Of a stretch of 64,000 bases of DNA, positions 34,541 through 48,212 are shown piece by piece. The DNA comes from Sciurus carolinensis (Eukaryota; Chordata; Mammalia; Rodentia; Sciuridae). The stretch is taken from positions 38,873,792-38,937,791 of the forward strand of contig NC_062222.1 of the NCBI RefSeq assembly GCF_902686445.1, given 5' to 3'. Made by a program: the position numbers and the translations under genes. Position 1 is the stretch's first letter. Every line of letters starts with the position of its first letter. The notes under the pieces were generated by a model. It was not told the origin of the DNA and made no database searches. It saw nothing but the letters and a program-made list of their open reading frames with translations.

Positions 34541-34710
34541 CTTGATCCACCTCTGTGTTTATGCACATGTGCAAAATTACTACTTCATGTTCAGTTCCTC
34601 ATGCTGTTTAATTTTTATATAAACAAAAAATAGTATGCCTAAAATAAAATTTCATAAATTCTCAAAATTGTAATAGAAGTGGTGAGGCGATTTATCAATT
34701 TTTCCATTTT

Positions 34711-34880
34711 TGTATAGGGGATTGAACTCAGGGGTGCTTAGCCACATCCCCAGGCTCCCAACTTTTTTTTTTTAATCCAGAGCCTCAATAAATTGCTGAG
34801 ACTTCATTTGAACTCCCAATCTTCCTCTGTCAGTCTCGTGAGCTGCTGAGATTATAGGCATGTACCACTTGGGCATGGCT
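34711..34880 (-). mobile_element. MEN/B1-dID composite SINE, diverged
   Basis: Reverse-complement composite: 'ggggattgaactcagg', 'gccacatccccagg', then the 7SL-like part 'gctgagattataggcatgta'. Partly deleted in the middle, where a T run has expanded. Confidence 0.85.
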
Positions 34881-36883
34881 ATAATTTACCTTTTTTGTAG
34901 AATTAGTTATCTAGGCTCACTAATAATGAAAATCAACAGAGGAGAGATTTTCTAACAATGTATTTTTAAATTTCCTTTTAGGATAATGGTAAAAGTATAT
35001 GCATATTTTAACATTAACATTTTTAGATTGTATTATTTAATTGCTATAGCTTATGTCAAATTGACCACACTGGTAGAAATTGCCAGGATACTCATACATG
35101 ATAGTAGATTTTTTAGATCAGATAAAAATAACTTTATTCTCAGGAAACTAATGTAAGTTTTTTAAAACTATCTGAAACTTATTGCTTGTTTGATTTTCTA
35201 GTTTGTTAAAGTGTGTTATGTATAACAGAACCCTAAAATTCATCCTACTAAAAATAGATGACATTGTGAATTGTTATTGAGGCAGGATATTGAAACATAA
35301 TGATATCCACTGATTAATCATTGTATATGTATACATGTGTGTCTTTATATGTCCATTAACAGCTTAAAATAGATGTTATAGAAGGCAATAAATCTATGGA
35401 TTCTGCCTTCAAAGGACAAGTTCATTTGGACATAAGATACATAGACATAGAAGGACTATATTGGTACAATGTGCACAGTTAGATATGAACCATATAAATG
35501 CTTGGGGTACTAAGAAGGACATTGTGACTTAGAAATCAAAAGAAGACTTTGTAGAAGGGAATGTAGTGCTAATTCTGGAAAATATGCTATCTACACATTA
35601 ACATATAGGAAAAAAGAACAGAGGAAGGGAATGAATAAGGAAGAGAGAAGCAGGGTAGAAGAGGAGATGCTGAGGGTGAGAAGAGGGGAGGTGGGTTAAC
35701 AGTGAGCATTGTTACCTTTTTACCAGTGTTCCAGATTCTGTTGTTCCTGTTTTATGGATTTTCCTAATTAAAGAATGGAATAAGAATTTAATGTGTCTTC
35801 ATTTAGCAAGTCATGTTGTTGACTTTTTTTAGTACCCCGAGATAAACTTTTCTGAATTATTTTAGCAAACACAAATAAGATCACAGGTTTAAAATTCATA
35901 GTTTAAAGCTCTTTTGCTCTCTTTTGGGATTCAGTATTCTTTCAATTTTTTTCTTTAAAATTTCCAGAGGTTTTCATCCAATTCTTATTACATGAATGTG
36001 AATTTATATAAATATTATAAAGTAATCATGTCAGGTAATAGAACATTAATTGTGTGCCCTGTTTTGCTGAGAAGAGAATAGAGATGCAAGGTAGTCCTTC
36101 TCTAAATTATGTAGTAAAACAGCTTAAAAGACTATCCTAATATCTTTTTATTTTAGATTCTCCAAACATTCTGCTTAAGTAATTAAGAGTTTTTAGGTTC
36201 ATGTTGAATGCAAGGTGAGTGAAATAATATGATTTTTTAGACTCCTGCACAATGTCCCCCCAACTGTGGAGGACTAAGAAATGAGGCAAAAACTACACTT
36301 GCCTTCAACATGCTTAAACTTGTCAGTGGTTTTTAAAGGGACAATAGAGTAATGACAGAAAAGAAAGGGGGGGGGCTTGTTGTCCTTGTTTGTTTTTAGG
36401 AGCAGATAATATTTAAAAGAGATAAAAAGAATAAAAGTAATCTTGTTGGAGCTAAATAGATTAAGATAACTGAGCAGAAATTTAAGAAATTTCCTGGAAA
36501 AGTGAGGGTGTTGTCTATTTTCAATGTTGCAGGCAGAAGGCATCCTTTGAGGCAATAGTGGAGATGCTCTAAATATTCTTGAATTGGTTACCTTGAGCAT
36601 GAGGATATCTGCTAGAATTTCCTGTGCTATTTTATAACTAAGGGAAGAAGTACTTCTCTTATCTCAGTATAATATTTCTACCATCAGGTCAGGTCTTTCT
36701 TTATAATCCAAAAATCTCACTTGACAATTGATAATCTGAAAATGCCTTGCATAGTACTGGAAAGCTAAGTTTAATGAGAAAATTTTGGAAACTTATATAC
36801 CTAGATTTCATTTCATTTATTTTACACATAGTTTTTGTTTAGTCATTAGATAAGTTTCTTCTAAATACCGTTAATTGTTTTAA
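34881..36883. other. Intergenic DNA, no gene seen
   Basis: About 2 kb. Contains a purine-rich stretch near 35610-35700 and a run of G's near 36368. No frame or repeat family recognised. Confidence 0.5.
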
Positions 36884-37545
36884 AAGTCAACCACTATGGA
36901 AAGCAATATGGATATTCCACAGAAAAGTGGGAATTGAACCACCATTTAATACAGTTATCCCACTCCTCAGCCTATACCCAAAGGACTTAAAATCAGCATA
37001 CTACAGTGATGCAACCACATCAATGTTTATTAGCAACTCAATTCATAAATAAACAAACTATAAAACCAACTTAGGTGTCCTTCAACAGATGAACAGATAA
37101 AGAAAATGTGGTACATATACACAGTGGAATATTACTCAGCCTGAAAGAAGAATGAAATTATGGTATTTGCCAGTAAACAGATGGAACTGGAGAATATCAT
37201 GCTAAGTGAAATAAGCCAGTCCCCCAAAATCCAAAGGCCAAATGTTCTCTTTGATATGTGGATACTAACCCACAACAAGGGAGGGGAAGAATAAAAGTCT
37301 ATTGGAATAGACAAAGAGGAATGAAGGGAAGGGAGGTGAGGGAAGAGAAAGGACAGTAGAATTAATTGGACATAACATTCCTATACTTGTATTTGAATAT
37401 ACACAACCAGGCCAACTCTGCATTATGTACAACCAAAGAATAGAATCCTAATTAGAAAAAGCTATGCTTCATGTATGTATAATATGCCAAAATATATTCT
37501 ACAGTCATGTATAGCTAAAAAGAACAAATAAAAAGAATAAAAATG
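36884..37545 (+). mobile_element. 5'-truncated L1, 3' end
   Basis: Plus-strand L1 from the end of ORF2 ('atggaaagcaatatgg', 'cagttatcccactcctcagc', 'ggaatattactcagcctga') through a purine-rich 3' UTR to 'agaacaaataaaaagaataa'. Frames are broken. Its 3' end matches the fragment at 15803-16060. No TSD seen. Confidence 0.9.
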
Positions 37546-38930
37546 TCTTTGCTTTTCAATTTGGTAGAAAGTTTTACTGCATAACAGTTTTCAAGAAACA
37601 AATCACTTCAGTTCTACACTTTAAATTGTAACTTCAGTGATTTTCTATTTGTTCTCTGCCATTATTCCCAAGAAAGCCTCATGAATTTTCCTTCTTTGCT
37701 ATTACAAAATAATAATTTTTGAAGGGTATTCGAAAATGTAAAAATGTATACAGAAAATGGATACATTGCAGTGATAGAAAAATTATAAAAGCTCCTGGAA
37801 AGATTTCTATTAATCCACTTTCCAGAAAAATGGAAACAGTAACTTGCTGATACTTTAATGAACTCTTGAAGGTCAAATATTGATTAGTATTTCTTTCCTT
37901 TTATTGTACTAAAATGAAGAGGTTTATTTAAAATTGCCTAGCAATATTCAACTGTTTACTATTGTCTTTTGTGTAAGCTCGTGCATGTGGTCAAGTAGAA
38001 AACTTACTTTTACTTCTGAGGTTCTTATTTCTTTTAATAATAAAATATAAGTTTGTTAAAATGCAATCCATTTTAACAATTGTTTTTCAGCTTTCCCTAT
38101 TGTTAATCTTATTATGACAGCTATAGGCTTGATAGGGATAATTGCACTTCTATTAATGCATCACTAAAGGATTAAAGGTTTTTAAATACAATGTGTTATG
38201 CTACCAATATATTAATCAATCAAAGAAACATTGAACACAATGCCTTGCTTTTTGATTACCCCTAGCCTTATTGGTTGATTTTAGACCATTCTAGCCCTTC
38301 CTGAATGAATACATTTCATCTTTGGAGTTAAATGTCTATTTAGCCTATAGTTCTTAGGATTTAATCACAGTTGATTTTCTGGTTGATTTTCTTCATTTTC
38401 TTGACATAATAGATGCTGCATTCAACAATTTCACTTTTCTCTGCAACTCCTTTGTGAATCCTTTGAGACTGGGTGGTAAAGAGAATTTTTCACCTTTGAG
38501 GTCTCACTTTTCATGGACAGTATAATTCTATTTTCACAAGCAACAGTTTCACTTGAAAGTGACATGTTTCTTCTTCATTTTTTTTGGTATTTATTCTTTT
38601 CTCAAATTTCTAGGAAGTGAGATTTTTATAGCACTGACTACTATTATTCCTAAAGAAAATTACTTTAGTGGATCAGAAAGCCATACTTTTCTTATTTTTC
38701 ACACCTTTTCATTCATTTAACTCTAAAAGTATTAGCAAATGTCAAATGATGTGATGTGTAGTTCCAGAGTTTCACAATCCAGAGATGAGCAGGATTATCT
38801 CAGTGTTAAAATGATACTCTTGGTCTAGTCCAACAGAAGACCAAGAAATCAGAAGCTGATAGTTTAACCCTTCATGATCATTGAAGCATCTTCACACTAA
38901 CCATCACCGTCTTGGAAAATTAGTTGTGTG
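37546..38930. other. Intergenic DNA, no gene seen
   Basis: No recognisable repeat or frame. Confidence 0.5.
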
Positions 38931-38932
38931 TG

Positions 38933-38948
<16 letters not shown>

Positions 38949-38975
<27 letters not shown>

Positions 38976-39034
38976 CAGTGCTGGGAATTGAACCCAGGGC
39001 CTTATGCTTACAAGGCAAGCTATCTCCCCAGCCC
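38949..39034 (-). mobile_element. ID SINE with long poly(T)
   Basis: A TA repeat and about 25 T's precede 'gtgctgggaattgaaccc' and a final 'ctccccagccc', a reverse-complement ID body truncated to its core. Confidence 0.87.
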
Positions 39035-40929
39035 TTGTATATTTTTCTTATTTATAAAAGATGTAGATTTTTTTTAGTTGTTCAGTTGAATGAAAAGAGA
39101 GAAAATCAAAAGCATTATTCAGCTTATTTACCTGTTATCTGTTATTCAGTTTTGGATACTTAAACAGTAGGTATTTAGAATATATTTCTTTAATTATTCT
39201 GTTCATAATTTAATAATGATTATGACCAAGAAATACTTCATTTAAAAAATAAAATTATGATAATATAAAGAAAGAACAATATAGTTTTTAAAAAAGGCCT
39301 TTAAATTGAACATTAAAATGACTCCAAACCAGAGATAACTCAGCCTTCATAATTTCATTAGCCAATTCCTTATAACAAATCTTCTTCTATTTATATAGAT
39401 ATACATACATAGATATAGATAGTAGGTCTATAGATATATAAATACATAGGTTTATAGATTCATAGACTTTTATTTAGACATGTAAAGTACACACATGTGT
39501 ATATGTTTATATATATAAACCTATATAATAAACTTATCTATGTCCTGTTATAGATAGATCTAAATATATACTATTATAAATATCTATATAACTTGACACT
39601 TTAAAGATACATAAACCATATGTAAATTATATTAGTGGATATATAGCTTAAATAATTACTGTTCTATTTCTTTGGAGAGTTAAGACTAATACATAAACAC
39701 TTCCTTTAGAATCTGATCCTCAGTAGTTTAGTCAGAGTTCAATCATATAAACCCAGATTCAAACTCTTCTTTCTCCCTACATCAATTAGTGCATCTTCCA
39801 CTTTCAATTTTCCATATAAAATAGTCAAATATCAAAAGAAAGATTAAAGATGTACAACATCCTCATGAATAGTCTTGATACCCAGTCTATGCACCAACAT
39901 AGTTTTATTACTGTAACAATGTTGTCAGCATTATACATGTACACAAGTAAATGTATTTTCATTTTTTCCTCTTCTTACAAATCCACTAAGATGGCTATAT
40001 AAATTTCTTCAGAAGATATGAATTGTCAATAAACAGTTAATTCTCATTATCTGAGGATTTTGTAATATGAATTCACCTACTTGATAAAATTTACTTGTTA
40101 ACCCAACATCAGTACTCGAAATGCTTTTTTGGTTACTTGTAGACATGCATGGGTGGGTGAAGAATGGCAAAAAAAAAAATCTGAGTATCCCAAGGTACAC
40201 ATTCCTAGTTGAAGTCAAACAAACACATGCTGCTTTCTTTTGTCTGGTCTCATATTACAAACAAGTGTTTTTATTTGTGGTCTATTTGGTGCCATGTTTT
40301 TGCATCTTTATGTTTTGTGTTGGTGATTTCCCAGATTAAAATGGTCCTCAGTCATTGTTCTGTAAAACTCTCATGTAAATATACAACATTAAAGTGACAG
40401 TTTAATATTATATTTCTGAGGATATTTGTGTATTGAAAAGGGTATGGCCACACTTGCATACAGCCAATAACTTTTAGGCAGAGAGATGGATACAGAATTT
40501 TACGGAATCACATTCTTAAAATTACAGTCAAGTATAGAACTTAACAGTTAAATTTGCTACTGTCCAAGTACTTGTTTGAATTAAAGTAGGGCCTATAGGG
40601 AAGAGTAGTGAATAGAATTCAAGAGGTTTCTGAGAAGGGCTGCTTTACATGTCCCTGAGCTAATAACTGTATAAAAATTACCACATCATATTATAATGGT
40701 CTTCTTTTCCCTTCCCAGTCATCCTCTGATGGCTATGAGCATGTAATAGATTTTTCAATAAATATTGAAATAAAAGAGTGCATAGGACAAAATTAGCCTA
40801 TCTCCTTACTGAAAACACATATAGTTTCACATTCAAGAAAAAGAATTGTTGGGATTCTTGTCTCCTTGGCAAGATCATGTATAGTTCAAAACGTAGACAT
40901 TTTTGTGTTTCCAAATGAATCACTGATGG
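39035..40929. other. AT-rich intergenic DNA, no gene seen
   Basis: Contains the degenerate TAGA/TATA-rich tract at 39390-39600. Frames in 40121-40397 overlap each other and have no protein features. Confidence 0.5.
39390..39600. repeat. Degenerate (TAGA)n/(TA)n-rich tract
   Basis: Repeated 'tatagatat', 'atacatacatag' and 'tatatata' units with many interruptions. Confidence 0.75.
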
Positions 40930-41356
40930 TGTTGTGGTTTAGATGTGGTGTCCCCCAAAATCTCATATGTGATAATGCAAGAAGGTTTGGAGGAGAAATG
41001 ATCAGGTCATAGCCTTAACCTAATCAGCAAATTCATCCCTGATGGGATTAACTGAGTAATAACTGGAGGCAGGTGGAGTGTGGCTGGAGAAAGTGGTTCA
41101 TTAGGGGCTGGGCTGCAGGGGTATATATTTTGTATCAGGAGAGTGGAGACCCTCTGCTTCCTGTTCATCATGTAAGCTGCTTCCCTCTGCCACACTCTTC
41201 CTCTGCGATGTCCTGCCTCACCTCCACCCTGAGAAATGGAGCTAGCCTTCTATAGACTAAGACCTGAGACCGTGAGCATTTAAATAAACTTGTCCTTCTC
41301 TACAATTGTTCTGGTTGGGTTCTTTAGTTACAGCAGTGAAAAAGCTGACTAAAACA
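40930..41356 (+). mobile_element. MaLR/ERVL-type solo LTR with 5-bp TSD
   Basis: Starts TGTTGTGGTTTAGATG and ends ACTAAAACA, flanked by perfect GATGG (40925-40929 and 41357-41361). A TATA-like GTATATATTTT lies near 41119 and AATAAA at 41283-41288. 'aaatctcatatgtg' near the start and 'gactaaaaca' at the end are typical of MST/MLT-like LTRs. A 5-bp duplication fits the ERVL/MaLR group. No internal sequence is attached. Confidence 0.88.
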
Positions 41357-44099
41357 GATGGGGGTGTCAGGGAGGTGTCAGAGGAAAGCCACTGAGGGAG
41401 ACTGCTGAAGGGGCAATTCTTTCACTATAATCCCACCTTCCCTTTGAAAAATGACAAAAAGTTACTGACCAAATAAGTCATATGTTGTCCTGCAGTGGTT
41501 GAACATAATAAGCTATCACTGGAAATCCTATTTATTATTCATTACAATGGTGAATAAAGGATGATTCCTATAAATGAAATTAGTGCAGAAAAATATTAGT
41601 GGTTAAATTAGCCTGAATGTTTTATCTGTTCACTAACACATTAGCTTTTTTATGTACTAAAGAAAATTTAATTTTACTTTTGGCATGCTCATATTTGTTC
41701 ATTTTGGCTATACATTAAAAATTTAATCCTTATTTTTTGAGATAATTTGGAATAAACTTGCCTAAAAATACACAGTACACTGCATTCTAATTTTACAAGG
41801 TATTTTAATGCTTATTCACTTGTTTATTTCATGACTAGATGACTGGTTGCTTCATTGATATCTTTTATTGTTTGTTTTTCTTGGTGGAGGGAATTCACCC
41901 CTTTTTTTACCCCTGGAAATGAAAGTAAATGATTAAAGCATCATAAGCAAAAGGCACAATGAGTTGTTCTCCTGCCAAAGACAATTTTCTGCTTCGTGTA
42001 TTGTTTTAAATAGATACTTTCTCTTTTGCTGAGAAGTGGGACAGTTTTCTTATGAAATTTGAAAATTAATTTTTAAACAAAGAGTATGAATGTACACACA
42101 TACATAGAGGTAAGGCCTGAGTGCAAATAATAGTCATACTGATGAAACTGACTTTCATGTTTAAAGGGGTAAGAAATGATGGTTGTCATGATCTTCAGGC
42201 TTGCTCAAACTCTAGGTCATTTCAGGCTGGCAAAATCACTGATTTGATATAACGCTTCTTGTCTAACGAATAACTAAGTCCTGAATGTCTGACAACTCTA
42301 CATCTCTCTCATTTTCTTCAGAGTGTGAAAGGAAAGGAATAATGTGTGACTTAGTAATGTGAAAAGCTGACACACACCTGTCAGGTGGTTCAGCTCAGCC
42401 TTGTTTCCACAGGAAACACAGTGTTGAGTTGGTTCTCAAAAGCCCCTGAGGTTACATATTTCATGTTGCCAGACAGAATGGTAACCTCAATTCTGTAAGA
42501 AATACTCTTCCTGTGCACGCAAAATGGAAATCCTAACATCCAGGTACAATTACTAATGGACCAAACATTTTGCAAACATTTCTTATTTCATATCGTGAGG
42601 TGTTATGGATAAAAATCCAAAGCCTAGAGTCATTTCTGGTGGCCTCCTTAAAAGATAGGGTTTGGATTTACAAATGATGGCATCTTCATATCTGTGTTTC
42701 CTTGATAATTTTTATAATGTCACTGTGCACTGAAGAAATCAAATCTGTTTATGAAAGGTATAGTCAGTGGCCACTGGTTAATTGAAATGGGCTAATATAG
42801 CAGAGTATCTTGCAAACAGCACTGGGAAAGTACAATCTTGCATATTTAAATGAACAGACAAATATATTACATTAAAATGTATAATTTAGTTGCACAAAAT
42901 ACATTGGCTTTGCTGTGTATCTGTATATGTGTGCATCCTGTTAATCTATTTAGGTTCCCTTGTCTGCCAATTCACTTATAAAACCTGCTAATTCATCAAC
43001 AGAATATGGATGTAATCTACACATCAAATGAGTTAGAGGCAAGGAAGCTGTTGATTGCAGACATCAAGTAACTTATTAACAATGTTTTACATAGCTTTGT
43101 TATTTAGTGAATTGTGCAAGTACATTCTTCATTACATTGGCAGATTTAAAGGAAAAAAGTGAATGTCTATTAAACATTTTGTTGAAAGAGCATGATGGGA
43201 TGGATATTGGAGAAGACATGTCAGATTCATACCAGGTAGTTGAGGTACAAGCTCAGGTACCACCTGGTTTCTACCCAAGCAAGTAGTAGAAATGTGGAAC
43301 TTTTTTTTTTTTTTTTTAAGATTTATATTCCATCTTTTCTTCCTTGCTCTCAAGAAGTGAATCTAACTTGCAGTACTTGATTTAGCTTATTATGCATTCA
43401 GGAAAATCATAAAGAAATCTTTGAATTTCTAGATATGAGAAACATGGAATTATCCATGAATCTTTGCCTTGGAGAAATATAATTAGAAATCACCACCCAA
43501 CTCAGAAAAACTTTCTTACAAAGGTATTAAAGAAACAGTGTTATTATTAAATAAACATTAAAGTAGAATGTGATGAGCATCACAGACAATCCACTGAGAG
43601 TCTAGAGACAACAGAAAGAAAAATCCATTTTTCATGTGGCTAAGCAAGTACAACCCATAACATGAGTGTTCTCAAGATAAACAAGAACCAGTCCTTAAGT
43701 AGGAGGACTTGACAACACCATTTATCATACACGGTTTATCCTAAATTCACCTGGCATTTGGGTTGATCATATGTGTTAATGAATTGGTTTTATCAAAAAG
43801 AAAAATAAGTTTTTCACATCTTTATGCCAAGAAGGACGTTTATAACTTGGAGCGAGGTACCCACCAAAGTTAAGCCTGAACCCAACTCTCCCACTGAAGA
43901 GGGAAGCTGGGGATCTATCTTCCTTGATGATTACATTTCAGAGATGTTTCCTAGGTTCTTGAGAAAAACATTATGGGGTCCTAAAGCTGCCAAAAACTTA
44001 TTTAGCTTTCAAAAAAGTGTATGTATATTTCAAAGCATTCATAGGCTTTCAAAAGTAAAGGTTCTAAGAGATAAAAATTCCAGTTTCACTAGTGAGTAG
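41357..44099. other. Intergenic DNA, no gene seen
   Basis: About 2.7 kb with no repeat family recognised except a T run at 43302-43318. It includes the palindromic motif pair at 42375-42418. An 91-codon frame at 43824-44099 has no domain and I treat it as chance. Confidence 0.45.
42375..42418. promoter_or_regulatory. Candidate regulatory motif pair (E-box palindrome plus TGTTTCC palindrome)
   Basis: CACCTG (42375-42380) and CAGGTG (42382-42387) form a palindrome around one base. Fourteen bases further on, TGTTTCC and GGAAACA (42402-42408, 42412-42418) form a perfect inverted repeat with a 3-base spacer. E-boxes bind bHLH or SNAIL/ZEB proteins. Function is not shown. Confidence 0.3.
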
Positions 44100-44275
44100 G
44101 TGTGCCATATTGAGGAAGCAATTAATCTCTGAATCTTAGATTTGTGATCTGTAAAATGGGAGTCTTATTATTTGTATCATAAAATTAAGGTGATGATGAA
44201 TCAAGATGATTTAAGCCTGTGTTAAGGACAGAGTCTGGTGCAAAGTGAGCAATGACTATGGTGGCTACAGTTACA
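44100..44275 (-). repeat. MIR SINE remnant, reversed
   Basis: Reverse MIR order: 'gaatcttagatttgtgatct', 'gtaaaatgggagt', then a segment resembling the 'gtctggtgcaaagtgagcaa' end. Confidence 0.72.
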
Positions 44276-44469
44276 CTGTTAGTCTCTCTACCTAAGTTTT
44301 GAATAGTACTATCATCTTCTGAATCATGTTCATTATTTTTATCTCCTTTTGCTCATACTAACATGTTTGATTAATTCAGTATAGTCTTTCCTCAGTCCTC
44401 AAATACACTTACATCTCTTTTGTCACCAAGTAAATATATAAATGCTTACATGAAACAATGCACTCCCAC

Positions 44470-45110
44470 TCTGACTTATTTTTAAAAATCAGTATATGGA
44501 AGTATAATTTATACATACTAAAATTCACCCATTTTTAGCACAGGTAAGCCTGTGGGATGAATATATGTGTCTGTGTAACCACCACCAACATCAAGATACA
44601 ACATTGGCATAAAAAGTTTCCTGGCACACTTCTGCAATCAATCCCCATGTCAGTCCTGTCAAAGGCAATCCCACTTATGTGCTTTTTATCTATATATAGA
44701 TTTGTCTGGGTTTTCATATAAATGGAATCACATAATATATACTGTTTTGTGTCTGCCATATTCTTCTTAATCTGCTTAGCAGAGTAATTTTTAGACTCCT
44801 TATGGTTGTGTGTATAGTATTCTCCCTTTTTTTTATTGGTACTATTCTATGTTCTATCATAATTTGTGGATGTGTGTTTTTATTTCACTTGAGTAAATAT
44901 TTAGGCATAGAATTGATAGATCATCACATAAATATGTTTAGCTTTATAAGAAGCTTTCAACATGTTTCCCAAAGTTATAACACCTACTTTCTCAGAAACA
45001 TATGAGAATTCTGGTTTTCTCACCAAAACTTGGTATTTTCAACCTTTTTAATTTTAGGATATTTTAGTTGCTGTGTATTTCAATCACATTGTGGCTTTCT
45101 TTTGCATTTT
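44470..45110 (-). mobile_element. Ancient L1 (L1M-like) 3' fragment
   Basis: Reads like a reversed L1M 3' region: 'agtataatttatacatacta', 'gtaaccaccaccaacatcaa', 'catataaatggaatcacata', then L1 ORF2-derived 'aattttaggatattttag' and 'cattgtggctttcttttgca'. Heavily eroded. Confidence 0.78.
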
Positions 45111-48100
45111 TCTTTCAGGGAGTTTGGCACTTGTAACATGGTGCTTTTATTTTTTGATGTGGTAAATTTTGTTGTTTGTGTGGGGCAAAGAGGGAATCTG
45201 GACAACTTAACCGCCCTATAGATTTTAAACTAAGCCTGTCCCTATTCAAACTGCTCCTGCATGGGAGGAATCTGTGCCTGAAATTCTGAGAAGTTTTCAG
45301 TGGAATTTCTGTGGCCCAGATGGCTTGCTTCCTCTGAACATCTTCCACGTCTGGGCATCTTCCCCTCTCCTGTGGCATTTACCCCTCATTCATCTGCTTT
45401 CTGTCATTCAAAACTCTGTTGACAATTCTCACCTGCGGCCATTTCTCTTTAGTTCTAATTATCTTTGTGATTTTATTTAAGAATGTCTTTAATTCATGTA
45501 GAGAGGAAAAAAAGCATAGATGTTCAGGTTTCCATATTTTCAGTCAAGACTCTTTCTTTTCACCTTAGACTTTCACCTTTTCTTTAATGTTCCACGCAGA
45601 AGTTATTAATAATTAAACTCATGATCTCTTTAAATTTAATTCTCATTGATTTCAACCAAAGCTCTCCTTCACCAAAACTCTTTTTGTCCTTGATTTCCAT
45701 GTCCCAATTTCTATGCTTTCCTCTAAATTCTCTTTCATTCCACTGTGTCTCACTGGTCATTTCCTGTTTCTCAGAATTCCATTAGATGAACAGGCCAAAA
45801 ATGGAGAGACTTCAGCATATTTTTATTTCCAGTGGTTATATGATAAAATTCTTACAGTGGAAGGATTTCATATTCCTGATCTTTAACAGCAACTGATTTG
45901 GGAAGGGAAGAGAATTATTGCTGTGTGTGTGTCATAGCCTGCTTTATGCCAGATAAAATGTAGAGGGAAGCTTCATGATAACTCTGTAAAGTTCCTCTGG
46001 TTTCTTTGATTCCAAGAAGTTGCCTCTTATATATAATGTGTTGACAGGGAGAAAATTGACCATTTCAAACAACATCTAAACCTGGAGATTAAAAACAAAC
46101 AAACAAACAAAAAATACAGGCAAAACAAAGCTTTTTTCCTTTCTTTCCAGGATGACACAATGTTAAAACTCTCCCAAGCTAAATAGAGAAGAATCAGGCC
46201 ATGAAAATTTCACAAGAATGGTACTATAACTGTTAATTAGCAGTCAACTTAAAAAATGTCTAATGTGCCATAGAAAATAATATGATGATAGTCAAATGTA
46301 TTTTCTGAATTCTCTCCTGGTTGTCAAATTTATATGTTTTAGGGACCTAAAACAAATTTAAAATAATCTCAAAACATCAAAATTAGAATCTGGATTGCTT
46401 TGCAATGTGTTTTGGTAATATGATAATTTAGGGAAATTATTATTTTTAATTTTTGTTTTTAACTGCAGGACCCTTATCATTGATATACATTAAACATTAA
46501 AACATTGTAAATATCCAGTTAATTTGTACATGTAGAAGCCATTTCTGAAAGATACTACATATTAAATACATTTTATACTAAACATTTCTTACTATATATG
46601 TCAAGTGACTGAGTCACATTGAGTTATTATGTGCTTGGAAAATGAAGGGAGCCCCATGACCCAGAGACTGAGCGTAGCATATGAAAGCTTTCATCTTTAT
46701 GTAATAAGTGATTTGAGTCATAGTTTGTTGTGGGTAAGGTTTGTTAGAAGATTAAGAATAGCCTCTGACTTATGCTCATAGAGAACATTATATCTTTTTT
46801 TATGGGAGGATTATTTTATTTCATTTTATTTTCTCCCTTGGTCCATTATATCTTATATCATCTTGTGCTCATATCATTTTCTAAAATTGAAGGATCATGA
46901 ATAAGGAAAACTACCTTAGAAACATCTATTTCAGATGGATTCTCTTAGTTTTCCTAACTGAAAATCTCAAGGAATAGGTAGAAATCAGAGTGTGGCACAT
47001 AAGAAAATACCATGGGAAGTTTGCCAAGAACTATATCAGTCTATAGACTTTAGAACACAGTGGAATGCTTTTTGCTAATACATTTTATCTAGTAATCAAA
47101 TTTATAATTTACCAAGAAAAGCAAATAAAAGTAAGAATGTCATTTTTATATAAATTAAAAAATCTATGGAAAAATAAAAAGTATAATTACTGGTCAGCAT
47201 CAAAACTCTGGCAATAAGAATTTTAAGTCAAGGATAATATAGCAATCTGGATTTCTATATTACAGTAGAAACTTGCCAATTTTTAAGTAGCTATATTTCT
47301 AAGTAGCCTTGACTACTAAATATGAAACTTAAAAATTAAGGTCAATTTTGTAATTTGTCTAGCAGTACTGATTTTCTTGACAGAGATTGCTTTCTGTGAG
47401 GATTTTCCCCTTATGCTGTTGTTCTTTTACTTTCTCTCACTTTCAGGAAGAGAATAGTGCTATCAAGTTTAAAGAAAAGTGTTTCTACCATTTGATCTCA
47501 TTTCATTTACAAAATATTTTTGTAACAAAGTATATAACTTTTTGACCTACCAGTAAATAATTTTTTTATAATTTTTTAATTAGCTCTTCATAAATGTCTG
47601 TTTTGTTTTTCTAAGCACAGACTATCGTGTACTTGTAGAGGCTGACTACTTCATTATGAGTACCAGGAATTTTGCCCAGGATTTCCTTTTAATTCCATCT
47701 TGTGACCTACTTTGCACCCTTCTCATTGTTGATCAGTCACTATTTCATTTTCTCATATCCTTAATTTCAATTGCCCCATTCTTGCATCTTAAGAGACATT
47801 TCTAAAAATTCTTGTAGTTTACCTTGTAGTTCTGAGGTATAGAAGCTGCCTTAGCATTAGCCCCTTTCACTTAGCCTTCTTAATTATCTAAGGCTCTTAA
47901 AAGATATCCTCACTCTGGGTCTTCTTTAATACTTCTTTCTCTTTCTCTATCTTTTGCTTCTTTCACCTTGTTTCTATAGCATTACTACTCCCTGTTTGAA
48001 TACCTAATATCTCACAGATCTATTCTTTCCTGCTGCTTCTTTCAAAACTCCTTTTTGGTCAACTTAGTAGGCTATGTCCTTGCTTGTCTGTTACATGTAG

Positions 48101-48154
48101 GTATTTAAATAATGCCCTTGGTGCATATGTGCATTAAACACTTACATTTAAAAG

Positions 48155-48155
<1 letters not shown>
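45111..48155. other. Intergenic DNA, no gene seen
   Basis: About 3 kb. Includes an (AAAC)n patch at 46092-46113 and a pyrimidine-rich part at 47690-48060. The part at 45190-45480 is GC-richer and could be an old LTR or LINE piece, but nothing confirms that. Confidence 0.45.
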
Positions 48156-48197
<42 letters not shown>

Positions 48198-48212
48198 CAC
48201 ACACACATATAC
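48156..48212. repeat. (CA)n microsatellite
   Basis: More than twenty CA units with one TG interruption, followed by a TATA-rich stretch. The longest CA repeat in the window. Confidence 0.95.
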
